Positions 31,896 through 40,180 of a stretch of DNA of 44,802 nt are shown in pieces. A model generated the notes under the pieces. That model did no database searches and was not told where the DNA came from. It saw nothing but the letters and a program-made list of their open reading frames with translations. Position numbers and translations under genes: made by a program. Location of the stretch: assembly GCF_013340935.1 (NCBI RefSeq), contig NZ_WHOS01000059.1:1-44802 (forward strand), given 5' to 3'. Numbering within the stretch: the first letter of the stretch is position 1; every line of letters begins with the position of its first letter. The DNA is from Azospirillum melinis (GTDB lineage Bacteria; Pseudomonadota; Alphaproteobacteria; Azospirillales; Azospirillaceae).

Positions 31896-33974
31896 TCATG
31901 CCGTCATCGGCAGCGGCTCGGTCCGGGCGAAGGCGGTCATCACCATGGCTTCGGCCGCTTCGGCCGCCAGCGGGCGCGAGATCAGATAGCCTTGCAGGCA
32001 GTCGCAGCCGGCCTCCGCCAGCCAATGGCGCTGCTCGGCGGTCTCCACCCCCTCCGCCACGGTGGACAGCAGAAGCCGCTGGGCGAGCGCGATGACGGTG
32101 GAGGCGATGTCGGGGGCATGCGGCAGGTCGTTGACGAAGCTGCGGTCGATCTTCAGCACATCGACCGGCAACTGGCGCAGATAGGCCAGCGAGGAATAGC
32201 CGGTGCCGAAATCGTCGATGGCGATGCGCACCCCGAGATCCCGCAGCCGGTTCAGCGTCGGCAGATGGTGGCGCACGTCCTTCATGATGACGGTCTCGGT
32301 GATCTCCAGCTCCAGCAGGTTGGGCGGCGTGCCGTGGCGCTGCAACACCTGTTCGACCAGCCGGGCGAAGCCGGGATCGGCAAGCTGGCGGGCCGAGACG
32401 TTGACCGCCACCGGCACCGGGCCATGGTCGAGCGCCCAGCGGGTCGCGGTGCGGCAGGCCTCCTCCAGCACCCAGCGGCCGATCTCGATGATCAGGCCGG
32501 TGTCCTCGGCGACCGGAATGAAATCCGCGGGCGAGACCGCCGCCCCCTCGTGCCGCCAGCGGATCAGCGCCTCGAAGCCGGTCAGCCGGCCGCCCGCCGC
32601 CTCGATCTTCGGCTGGTAGACCAGCTCGAAGGCGCGCGCCGCCACCGCCTCGCGCAGGCCGGACTCCAGCCGCAGGCGGGTCTCCGCCCGGTCGGTCATC
32701 TCGCGGGTATAGAAGACGAAGCGGTCGCCGCCCGCCGCCTTGGCCGCCTGCATCGCCGAATCTGCCATCCGCATCAGGCCGGTGGCGTCCGGCGCTTCTC
32801 CATTCCCCGCTTCCGGATGGACGGCGATGCCGATGCTGGCGGTGAGATGGACGCGGTGTTCCCCCACCTCGCGCAGCGAGGACAGGCCGTCGAGCAGCCG
32901 TTGCGCGACCATCGCCGCCTCGTCCCGGTCGGCGACGCGCTCCAGCACCACCAGGAACTCGTCGCCGCCCAGCCGGCCGACGGTGTCGCAGCGGCGCACG
33001 CTGGCGCCCAGCCGCTCCGCCACCCGGCAGAGCAGCAGGTCGCCGATGCCGTGTCCCAGGCTGTCGTTCACCCGCTTGAAGCGGTCGAGGTCGACAGACA
33101 GCACCGCCAGCCGGCCGGCATCCGGTTCGCGCGCGCGATTCGCCAGCTCGATGGCGTGATCCAGCCGGTCGAGCAGCAGAGCGCGGTTCGCCAGCCCGGT
33201 CAGCGGGCAGCGCGTCGCCAGCCGCCGCAGCTCGTCATGTTCGTGCTCCAGCAGGGTGAGGGTCTGGTTGAAGCGGGCAATGACGAAGCCGAGCTCGTCG
33301 TCGGCATGGCCGCGCGGCACGGCCAGCGGCTGGCCATAGGGCTTTTCCGGGTCGATCCGCGCCACCGCGCGGCCGATCTGCAGCAGCGGGCGGGTCAGCA
33401 GCCGGTGGAACACCGCCGCCATCGCCAGCCCGATCAGCAGGTTGCGCAGAGTCCCCGCCACCAGCGCCGCGGAAACATAGGTGAGGAAGCCGGAGGCCGC
33501 CCGTCCGGTGTCGATGCCGACAACCAGTTGTCCGATCCGCGAGCTGTCGGCGGCCCGTGGTCCGCTCGCCACTCCGTTCGGCGGGGTCATCAACTCGTGC
33601 GTCACCACCGGCCGGTCGACGAACAGCAGGGCGGTCGCCCCGCGTTCAAGGAGGCTGGCCGGCTTGGGCGGGCGTTCGCGGCGCGCCAGCAGGGTGCCGT
33701 CGCTGAGACGGATTTCCGCCCAGGCGGCGTTGGCGCGGACCATGCCTTGCAACACCTGTCCGGCCAGCTCCGCGTCGATCAGCCAGGCGGCGCTGGCGGC
33801 CGGCCCCTCGACCAGCGCGACCACATCCTTGACCTGCGCCAGCGCCGCCGCCCGCTCGCGCGTGGCGGTCCAGGCGAATTCGGCCGCGGTGATGGTCAGG
33901 CCGATGACGAAGGCGGCGAGGACCGCGTGAATCGCCTGCTTCAGCGTCAGGCTGCGCAGGACTGGGATCGCCAT
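31896..33974 (-). CDS. Membrane-bound GGDEF/EAL cyclic-di-GMP enzyme
   Basis: The 692-residue protein has a membrane helix (about 13-34), a periplasmic sensory region (about 35-162), a second helix (about 164-190), a HAMP linker, a GGDEF domain and an EAL domain. The diguanylate cyclase site is intact (GGDEF at 336-340) with an inhibitory RxxD site (327-330) five residues before it. The phosphodiesterase site is also intact (EAL at 468-470, then DDFGTGYSSLAYLRQLPVDVLKID). So it may make and break cyclic-di-GMP; the balance is set by an unknown periplasmic signal. The minus-strand gene stands alone. Confidence 0.95.
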   Translation of the reverse strand: MAIPVLRSLTLKQAIHAVLAAFVIGLTITAAEFAWTATRERAAALAQVKDVVALVEGPAASAAWLIDAELAGQVLQGMVRANAAWAEIRLSDGTLLARRERPPKPASLLERGATALLFVDRPVVTHELMTPPNGVASGPRAADSSRIGQLVVGIDTGRAASGFLTYVSAALVAGTLRNLLIGLAMAAVFHRLLTRPLLQIGRAVARIDPEKPYGQPLAVPRGHADDELGFVIARFNQTLTLLEHEHDELRRLATRCPLTGLANRALLLDRLDHAIELANRAREPDAGRLAVLSVDLDRFKRVNDSLGHGIGDLLLCRVAERLGASVRRCDTVGRLGGDEFLVVLERVADRDEAAMVAQRLLDGLSSLREVGEHRVHLTASIGIAVHPEAGNGEAPDATGLMRMADSAMQAAKAAGGDRFVFYTREMTDRAETRLRLESGLREAVAARAFELVYQPKIEAAGGRLTGFEALIRWRHEGAAVSPADFIPVAEDTGLIIEIGRWVLEEACRTATRWALDHGPVPVAVNVSARQLADPGFARLVEQVLQRHGTPPNLLELEITETVIMKDVRHHLPTLNRLRDLGVRIAIDDFGTGYSSLAYLRQLPVDVLKIDRSFVNDLPHAPDIASTVIALAQRLLLSTVAEGVETAEQRHWLAEAGCDCLQGYLISRPLAAEAAEAMVMTAFARTEPLPMTA

Positions 33975-34187
33975 CGCACCGTTCCTAAGGCCGGGTGTTT
34001 CGCATCGCTGCCCCTGCCTGGGGTTAAACCTTTCGGCAGGGACGGCGAACCGCAGCATTAGTGGTGCGGGCGATGACCGGGACGCGGCGGAGCTGTGAAA
34101 TTTTTGTAACCGGGGCTGTGCTCTATTGCTGACAATGCATATTGCTGCATAGGGCTATTCCCGTGGCGCATGGCTACCATTCAGCAT

Positions 34188-34198
34188 TGGTAATACCA
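34188..34198. promoter_or_regulatory. Palindromic operator candidate (GntR-like)
   Basis: TGGTA-A-TACCA is a perfect 5-1-5 palindrome extending to 6 of 7 pairs as ATTGGTA-A-TACCAGT. This spacing resembles operators of FadR/PdhR-type GntR regulators (TGGTnnnACCA). It lies about 30 bases before the candidate sRNA body. Confidence 0.35.
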
Positions 34199-34223
34199 GT
34201 TCGTGTGCGCCGCAGCATATTCT

Positions 34224-34296
34224 GCCCTTGCCCATTCTCGGGGCGTTTCCTCCCTAAACTATAGGGCCGCGCGATTGCGCGGCCCTTTTCTTTTTC
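34224..34296 (+). ncRNA. Candidate small RNA with CCUCCC loop and intrinsic terminator
   Basis: Three stems follow each other on the plus strand: GCCC/GGGC (34230-34244), GTTT/AAAC closing a CCTCCCT loop (34245-34259), and a 10-bp terminator stem (34263-34272 with 34277-34286) followed by TTTCTTTTTC. No plus-strand gene precedes the terminator, since the flanking genes run leftwards. Exposed CCUCC motifs in hairpin loops are a known feature of alphaproteobacterial stress sRNAs such as the CCUCCUCCC-motif RNAs. A TATTCT at 34218-34223 could be a -10. The 5' end is a guess. The stem could instead serve the convergent-side LysE transcript, but the U-tract favours the plus strand. The rest of the 351-base spacer holds only the palindrome at 34188. 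Confidence 0.5.
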
Positions 34297-34325
34297 GGGG
34301 TCTTTTCCGGGAAAAGCCGGGTGGG

Positions 34326-34961
34326 TCAGACCCGGCGGGCGAGCGCCAGCAGGCCACCGGCGCCGATCATCAGCCCCCCGGTCAGGCGGTTCAGCGATCT
34401 GGCCGCCGACACCGTGGTCAGCTTCGCCGCCAGACGGTCGCCGCCGGTGGCATAGGCCATGATCCAGCCGAACTCGATCACCACCATGGTGGCGACCAGC
34501 GCCACCAGCTGTGGCGCCAGCGGAGCGGCGGCGTCGATGAATTGTGGGAACAGCGCGCCCATGAAAACCAGCGCCTTCGGGTTGCTGAAGGCGACCAGCG
34601 CGCCGCGGAGGAACAGGCGGACGGGCGTCCCTTCTCCCGATGTGGCCGCAGCGGCATCGCGCTCGCCCGGCTGTTCGACCGGCGCCCGCCACGCAGCGAT
34701 CCCAAGCCAGGTCAGATAGGCGACACCGGCCCAGCGCACGATCTCGAAGGCGAGGACGGAGGTGGAGAGCAGGGCGCCCAGCCCGAAGGCCGACAGCGCC
34801 GCCATCACTGCCAGCGCCGCGCACATGCCGGCACCGCCCCAGGCGGCCCGGCGTGCGCCGAACCGCAGGCCGAGGCTCATCGCCAGCAGCATGTTCGGGC
34901 CCGGCGTCATGGAGATCACGAAGGCGGTGGCGAAGAAAAAGGCGAGCGTCTGCCACGTCAT
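34326..34961 (-). CDS. LysE-family amino-acid exporter
   Basis: The 211-residue membrane protein has six helices and the LysE/RhtB pattern: FVISMTPGPNMLLAMSLGLRFGARRA near the start, VRWAGVAYLTWLGIAAWR and GALVAFSNPKALVFMGALFPQF. It probably exports an amino acid or homoserine lactone-like compound. The ATG at 34961 is preceded by GAGG nine bases upstream. It is monocistronic as far as can be seen. Confidence 0.93.
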   Translation of the reverse strand: MTWQTLAFFFATAFVISMTPGPNMLLAMSLGLRFGARRAAWGGAGMCAALAVMAALSAFGLGALLSTSVLAFEIVRWAGVAYLTWLGIAAWRAPVEQPGERDAAAATSGEGTPVRLFLRGALVAFSNPKALVFMGALFPQFIDAAAPLAPQLVALVATMVVIEFGWIMAYATGGDRLAAKLTTVSAARSLNRLTGGLMIGAGGLLALARRV

Positions 34962-35099
34962 GGCGGGGAACCTCGATACCAGAGGGATGCCGGGGGGAGA
35001 GCGACAATCGGCCACATCACAGCAACATGCGTCCGGTTCCGCCGCAAGCGGCGGCGGCGAAACACAGCCATGCTTCCGGAACCGGCTTTCTGATGCGGC

Positions 35100-37220
35100 T
35101 CAGTGCGACGCCGTCCGGACCTGCCAGGCACGGAATGCGAGGTTCGCCGAATCCTGGTCGGGCCGCTTGTAGGAGGCGAAGCGGCGGTCGCGGATGCGGC
35201 CGCGCGCCTCCTTCCACACCGCGTTCCAGTCGATGGCGCCGTCGGCCAGCAGCCGCTCCTCCATGATGCCCAGCAGGGCCTCGTTGACCGTCGACACGCC
35301 GATGTTCTGGGTCGCCAGAACCAACGCGTCCGGCGCGCGTTCCAAGGTCGAGCGCAGGCGCGTGTGTCCGCCGCAGGAGCCCCAGAAGACCAGCGCCGTG
35401 GCCGGCGCGATCTCCGTCATGGTGGCGTCCTCGTGATAGCTGTGGCCGCGATGGATGACGATGGACGGGGCCAGCCCCTCGCGCGCCATCCAGTCCCAGG
35501 CGGCGGCGCGCCCGGCATCTCCGGCGCCGGGGATGTCGGCGACGATGACGATGCGGCGCCCATTGCGTTCCGGGCTGATGGCGACGGCGAAGCCGGACTG
35601 GCCGTGCAGCGCCCAGCCCTTCGCGCGGTGCTGGCGCAGGAAGCCGCGGAAGGATGCCCGGCCGTCCGGATCGTCGTAGAAGGTCATCCGCTGCACATTG
35701 ATGCCGTTGCGGAACAGGCGCTGTCCGCTCAGGACCGGCAAGGCGGCCAGCGGATGGTTCTGGGAGAAGCGTTCCGCCTCGAAGGCCGGGGTGGCCGCCC
35801 GGCCGGACAGCCGTGCCGCGTGCAGGCTGCCCGCCAACCCGATCATGCTCCGGGCCGGCGTGTCGCCGGTCCCGCTGCTCCGGGCCGGCGTGTCGCCGGT
35901 CCCGTTCCGGATGGAAACTTCCTGAAGGCCGGTCTTTGCCGGCGGTTCGCCAGCGGCGCGGTAGCGGGCGGCCAGTTCGTCCTCGAGTGCGGCGCGGATG
36001 GGAGGGCTGTCGAGATCCATGGCGTCGGCCAGGGCGCCGATCACGACCGCGGTGTCGATTGCCGGCGGCTTCCCGTCAGCCGGCAGCAGAGCCCGCAGGC
36101 TTTCGCGCATCAGCTCGCGCGCGATGGCCGGGTTGGTGCCGAACAGGCTCGCCGCCCGTCCGCCGCCGACCGTCGCGACGAAGAACTCCGCCCACAATGG
36201 CCGCGTCCGTTCCTCGCGAGCGAGGTCAAGGAAACTGCGCTTCTCCAGCTTCACCTGGATCCGCAGGATGTTGACCAGCCCGTCGAGCGAGGAGGTGTAG
36301 AGCTGCGGCCCGATCCGAGCGATCAGCCCGAGCAGATCCTCCGACGACATCGCCATCGTGATGCGGAAGCGGTCGGCCGGCGGATCGTCGACCATGTCGT
36401 CGAGCAGCGCGCCGATCTTCGGCGCCATTCCCGCCGGATCGCGCGCCAGCGAGGCCGCCAATGCCTTGGCCGCATGGATTTCCAGCGCCCGGAGATCCGT
36501 CTTCGGCAGGCGTTTGCGCAGCTCGTGCCGTGTCTCGTAGAAGGGCATCCCCCCCTCCAGCGAGCGGGTCAGCAGCCCGAGGTCGAGCGCGCGGGCGATG
36601 ATCTCCTCCCCGCCGGGACGGGTGCTCAACTGGTCGGCGGCTCCGACCGCATCGAAGGGCGCCTGCGGAACGGCGTCGCGCAGGGCGGCCAGCGCCGCGT
36701 CGCCGGGGAACAGGCTGGAGCAGCGGAACGCCTCGGCCGGCGACCGGCGGGCCAGTTCGGCGAAGGCCGCATCCCCGCCGAACAGGGCGTCGAGAACCGG
36801 CTGGCTCGCCGGCTCATGGTCGGCGCAGGCGGTCTGCCCGTCCGCCGGCCGGCTGTCGGAGGCCCGGCTGCTCATGATCCGCTCGTCGGCGGCCCTGGCT
36901 TCAGCCGCTTTGGCGGCTCTCGCCGCTTTCGCGGCGGCGGTTCTCGCCTCTGCGGTCTGTGGATCGACGTTCAGCGCATTGGAAGGCGTGGCAGGCGGCT
37001 TGGTGGCGACGGGCTGGGTCCGGCCCTGCGGTCTGGGCCGCTCGGGCGCCATCAGTTCCGCCGCATGGATGGGCTTGGGCGGCAACTCCGTCACCGGCTG
37101 TGCTATGCCCAAAGCCGGAAATCCGGTTGCGAGGACGGTGCAGACGGACAGCAGCAGCCGGCTGGTCCATCGCGACGGTGAAGCCGCAGCGGGAGCGGGG
37201 AGCGAACGACCAGGGAGCAC
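35100..37220 (-). CDS. Secreted protein with C-terminal His/Cys caspase-like domain
   Basis: The 706-residue protein has a signal peptide (SRLLLSVCTVLATGFPALGIA, cleavage near residue 40), a Pro- and Ala-rich linker with an Ala/Arg/Glu helix (about 50-120), a long all-helical middle region (about 130-440), and a C-terminal alpha/beta domain (about 510-680). The latter contains SIVIHRGHSYH (His 590, 593, 596) and TALVFWGSCGGH (Cys 616), strands ending in His-Gly-type and Cys motifs as in clan CD cysteine peptidases. This HRGHSYH/GSCGG pair also occurs in uncharacterised proteins of other phyla as I recall them. Protease activity is inference. The start is GTG at 37220 with a weak ribosome site. 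It diverges from the vWA gene. Confidence 0.75.
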   Translation of the reverse strand: MLPGRSLPAPAAASPSRWTSRLLLSVCTVLATGFPALGIAQPVTELPPKPIHAAELMAPERPRPQGRTQPVATKPPATPSNALNVDPQTAEARTAAAKAARAAKAAEARAADERIMSSRASDSRPADGQTACADHEPASQPVLDALFGGDAAFAELARRSPAEAFRCSSLFPGDAALAALRDAVPQAPFDAVGAADQLSTRPGGEEIIARALDLGLLTRSLEGGMPFYETRHELRKRLPKTDLRALEIHAAKALAASLARDPAGMAPKIGALLDDMVDDPPADRFRITMAMSSEDLLGLIARIGPQLYTSSLDGLVNILRIQVKLEKRSFLDLAREERTRPLWAEFFVATVGGGRAASLFGTNPAIARELMRESLRALLPADGKPPAIDTAVVIGALADAMDLDSPPIRAALEDELAARYRAAGEPPAKTGLQEVSIRNGTGDTPARSSGTGDTPARSMIGLAGSLHAARLSGRAATPAFEAERFSQNHPLAALPVLSGQRLFRNGINVQRMTFYDDPDGRASFRGFLRQHRAKGWALHGQSGFAVAISPERNGRRIVIVADIPGAGDAGRAAAWDWMAREGLAPSIVIHRGHSYHEDATMTEIAPATALVFWGSCGGHTRLRSTLERAPDALVLATQNIGVSTVNEALLGIMEERLLADGAIDWNAVWKEARGRIRDRRFASYKRPDQDSANLAFRAWQVRTASH
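35846..35905. repeat. Two-copy 30-bp tandem repeat inside the caspase-like gene
   Basis: Copies at 35846-35875 and 35876-35905 differ at one base and encode GTGDTPARS twice, just before the C-terminal domain. The repeat is in frame, so it lengthens a linker by ten residues and may vary between strains. Confidence 0.9.
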
Positions 37221-37305
37221 GTCGATGGCTGCTTCGGAGATTGAGCGGGGAGGGCGGGCGCGCGGGATAGCACCAGTCTGACGGCGTACCCCGATAGGAT
37301 TAGCC

Positions 37306-37356
37306 TATGCAGGCAATATCGGTTTTGTCACCCGTTACCCGCACTCCGCCTGCATA
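37306..37356. promoter_or_regulatory. Intergenic inverted repeat between divergent genes
   Basis: TATGCAGGC (37306-37314) and GCCTGCATA (37348-37356) form a 9-bp inverted repeat with a 33-base interval, in the 287-base spacer between the caspase-like gene and the vWA gene. A possible minus-strand promoter (GTGACA 37331-37326, N18, TAGGCT 37307-37302) overlaps the left arm, so the repeat could be a regulator site. Confidence 0.35.
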
Positions 37357-37507
37357 TTCTTGTAATTCCGGCGGTGGAGTACCCCGCACTGGCCGTCCGA
37401 CGGGATCGGAATAGCCCAGTGAAGCATGGACAGGGGCCGTTCGCGTACCAATCCTCAATCCTTCGTCCGGCGCCCAGGCCGGACCGGTGGCTGGATGGAG
37501 GGTGCGT

Positions 37508-38308
37508 ATGCGTGCATACCGTCTCTTGGCCCACTCCTTGACGCGCGTCTTCTCTCCAACCTTCGCCCGAATACCGCTCTTCGCTTTGTTATGCCTGCTT
37601 GCATTCGTTGTACCGTCTGCCGCGCAGACGCCGGTGGACGTGGAACTGGTCTTTGCGGTCGACGTCTCCGGCAGCGTCGATCCGGACGAGGCGAAGCTTC
37701 AGCGCAACGGTTATGTCCAGGCCCTGCTGAACCCGAAGGTGCAGGCGGCGATCCGTGGCGGGCCCTTCGGCCGGATCAGCGCCACCTATGTGGAATGGGC
37801 AGGGGAAAGCCACCAGCACACCGTCGTCGGCTGGACCGAACTGAGCGATCCGGCCAGCATCGAACGCTTCGCCGCCAGCGTGGCGGAGGCGCCGATGATG
37901 ACGGAGCAGTGGACCTCGATCAGCGCGGTCATCGACTACGCCGTCCCGTTGTTCGGCCACAACGGGTTCGAGGGGACGCGGCGTGTCATCGACATTTCGG
38001 GCGACGGCGAGAACAACCGTGGCCGTCCGGTGGAGGAGGCGCGCGACGCCGCGGTCGCCCGCGGCATCACCATCAACGGGCTGCCGATCCTGAACGACCG
38101 CCCCAACCCCTGGGGCGGGGCGGCGCCGAACGATCTCGAAGCCTATTACCGCGAGCATGTCATCGGCGGTCCTGGCGCCTTCCTGGTGCCCGCCCGCGAC
38201 TTCGACGCCTTCGCCGACGCCATCCTCAGCAAACTGCTGCTGGAGGTGTCGGGCGTGCCGCCGACCGGGCGGGGGCAAGGGCGGGAGCGGGACTTCGCCG
38301 CCCGCTGA
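37508..38308 (+). CDS. DUF1194 von Willebrand factor A-like secreted protein
   Basis: The 266-residue protein has a signal peptide (PLFALLCLLAFVVPSAAQ) and a vWA-type domain of the DUF1194 family. The MIDAS metal motif is DVSGSVD, with the later FEGTRRVIDISGDGENN segment. Such domains bind protein partners through a metal ion. The ATG at 37508 has GGAGGG with ideal spacing, better than an upstream in-frame ATG at 37487. It is divergent from the caspase-like secreted protein, and the two may act together in the periplasm, but this is only suggested by position. Confidence 0.9.
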   Translation: MRAYRLLAHSLTRVFSPTFARIPLFALLCLLAFVVPSAAQTPVDVELVFAVDVSGSVDPDEAKLQRNGYVQALLNPKVQAAIRGGPFGRISATYVEWAGESHQHTVVGWTELSDPASIERFAASVAEAPMMTEQWTSISAVIDYAVPLFGHNGFEGTRRVIDISGDGENNRGRPVEEARDAAVARGITINGLPILNDRPNPWGGAAPNDLEAYYREHVIGGPGAFLVPARDFDAFADAILSKLLLEVSGVPPTGRGQGRERDFAAR

Positions 38309-38339
38309 ATAGGCGGTGACTCAGCTCACCGTCCGCCCG

Positions 38340-38528
38340 TCAGTTCACTGTCCGGTCGATGGCGCGGCCGGCCTTTTCCGCCGGACCCGGCGGGTCGATG
38401 GCGTCCTTGACGCTCTGGCCGGCATTGTCGAGAGACTTGCCGGCCCGCTCGGCCGGGCCTTCGTTGTGGCAGGCGGCCACGGCGACCAGCGGCAGGACCA
38501 GGGCGGCGGCGCGCAACAGCGTCAGCAT
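38340..38528 (-). CDS. Small entericidin-like lipoprotein (62 aa)
   Basis: The 62-residue protein has a lipoprotein signal (LLRAAALVLPLVAVAAC) with the acylated Cys at residue 20. The mature part of about 40 residues contains two copies of an Ala/Gly/Asp helix pattern (GPAERAGKSLDNAGQSVKDAI and GPAEKAGRAIDRTV). It resembles entericidin-like or YmgG-like small envelope proteins, function unknown. An AGGAGA ribosome site is perfectly spaced before the ATG. Convergent with the vWA gene. Confidence 0.8.
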   Translation of the reverse strand: MLTLLRAAALVLPLVAVAACHNEGPAERAGKSLDNAGQSVKDAIDPPGPAEKAGRAIDRTVN

Positions 38529-38788
38529 CGGATTCTCCTTCACGTATGGCGCGCGGCGTCCGGTGAGGGGCGGCGCGCTGCAGTGCGGAAGGAACGCCAT
38601 GGCCGGGCTTCGGGTTCGCCGGCCTAGCCGATTTCTCCGCCGACGGCCACGCCTGGGCCGGAATGCCGCCGTTCAAGCTACTCCCCCTGATCGCGCCTCC
38701 CGGTCGGCATTTTGTGTTCTACGGTCAACTGCCCGCCGCCGCACCCGTGCCACTCTTCCCTCTGTGATGAGACGGGCGGGAGGCCGGC

Positions 38789-40180
38789 ATGGCTGGTTAC
38801 CAGTGCGACCTGGGGCGGCAGCGCCACCGGTTCGACGATCTGAAGGCGGTGATGGCCTGCGCCTCGCCGCGGCGGTCGGGCGACGAACTGGCGGGCATCG
38901 CCGCCGACACCGACGAACGGCGGGTGGCGGCGCGCATGGTGCTGGCCGACCTGCCGCTGAAGATTTTCCTGAACGAGGTGCTGGTCCCGTACGAGACCGA
39001 CGAGGTGACCCGCCTGATCATCGACCGCCACGACGCCGACGCCTTCCGTCCTGTGGCGCACATGACGGTCGGGCAGTTCCGCGACTGGCTGCTGTCCTAT
39101 CAGGCCGACAGCGCGGCGCTGGCGGCTCTCGCCCCCGGCCTGACGCCGGAGATGGTGGCGGCGGTGTCGAAGCTGATGCGCAACCACGATCTGGTCTGCG
39201 TCGCCGCCAAATGCTCGGTCGTTACCCGTTTCCGCACCACGGTCGGGCTGCCGGGGCGGCTGTCGAGCCGCTTGCAGCCCAACCATCCGACCGACGATCC
39301 GACCGGCATCGCCGCCTCCACGCTCGACGGGCTGCTCTACGGCATCGGCGATGCGGTGATCGGCATCAACCCGGCGACCGACAATGTGCCGGCCTGCATC
39401 GCGCTGCTGGAGATGCTCGACGCCGTGCGCACCCGCTTCGACATCCCGGTTCAGTCCTGCGTGCTGGCCCACGTCACCACGACGATGCAGGCGATGGAAC
39501 GCGGGGCGCCGGTCGATCTGGTGTTCCAGTCCATCGCCGGAACCGAGAAGGCCAACCGCGGCTTCGGCGTCACCCTGTCGCTGCTGGCCGAGGCGCAGGA
39601 GGCGGCCAAGTCGCTGAAGCGCGGCACCATCGGCGACAACGTCATGTATTTCGAAACGGGGCAGGGGTCCGCCCTGTCGGCGGATGCCCATTTCGGCGTC
39701 GACCAGCAGACGGTGGAAACCCGCGCCTATGCGGTCGCCCGCGCCTTCGACCCGCTGCTGGTCAACACGGTGGTCGGCTTCATCGGCCCCGAATATCTGT
39801 ACGACGCCAAGCAGATCACGCGGGCCGGGCTGGAAGACCATTTCTGCGCCAAGCTGCTGGGCGTGCCGATGGGCTGCGACGTCTGCTACACCAACCATGC
39901 CGAGGCCGACCAGGACGACATGGACGTCCTGATGACGATGCTGGCGACCGCCGGCGTCAATTTCGTCATCGCGGTGCCCGGCGCCGACGACATCATGCTG
40001 AATTACCAGAGCCTGTCCTACCACGACGTGCTCGGCCTGCGGCATCTGCTGAAACGCCCGCCGGCCCCGGAGTTCGAGGCGTGGCTGGACAAGGCCGGCT
40101 GGCTCGACGAGCAGCGCCGCCTGCCGCCCTGGCCCGACCAGAGCCTCGTCGTCGCCGCCCTGCTGGGGAGTGCGGCCTGA
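38789..40180 (+). CDS. eutB: Ethanolamine ammonia-lyase large subunit EutB
   Basis: EutB (463 residues) forms the TIM-barrel active site of the adenosylcobalamin-dependent lyase that splits ethanolamine into acetaldehyde and ammonia. Conserved segments include DLVCVAAKCSVVTRFRTTVGLPGRLSSRLQPNHPTDD, YGIGDAVIGINPATD, YFETGQGSALSADAH and CDVCYTNHAEADQDDMD. It is followed with one-base overlap by eutC. The set lacks microcompartment, reactivase and regulator genes, fitting use of ethanolamine as a nitrogen or carbon source in a soil bacterium. The 260 bases upstream hold the lipoprotein's leader but no recognisable cobalamin riboswitch. Confidence 0.97.
   Translation: MAGYQCDLGRQRHRFDDLKAVMACASPRRSGDELAGIAADTDERRVAARMVLADLPLKIFLNEVLVPYETDEVTRLIIDRHDADAFRPVAHMTVGQFRDWLLSYQADSAALAALAPGLTPEMVAAVSKLMRNHDLVCVAAKCSVVTRFRTTVGLPGRLSSRLQPNHPTDDPTGIAASTLDGLLYGIGDAVIGINPATDNVPACIALLEMLDAVRTRFDIPVQSCVLAHVTTTMQAMERGAPVDLVFQSIAGTEKANRGFGVTLSLLAEAQEAAKSLKRGTIGDNVMYFETGQGSALSADAHFGVDQQTVETRAYAVARAFDPLLVNTVVGFIGPEYLYDAKQITRAGLEDHFCAKLLGVPMGCDVCYTNHAEADQDDMDVLMTMLATAGVNFVIAVPGADDIMLNYQSLSYHDVLGLRHLLKRPPAPEFEAWLDKAGWLDEQRRLPPWPDQSLVVAALLGSAA

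Noticed and set aside
34059..34325. tRNA gene near the strong terminator
   Set aside because: No cloverleaf could be drawn and there is no CCA-proximal acceptor pairing.
38529..38788. Cobalamin riboswitch before eutB
   Set aside because: No B12-box-like conserved segment could be found in the spacer.
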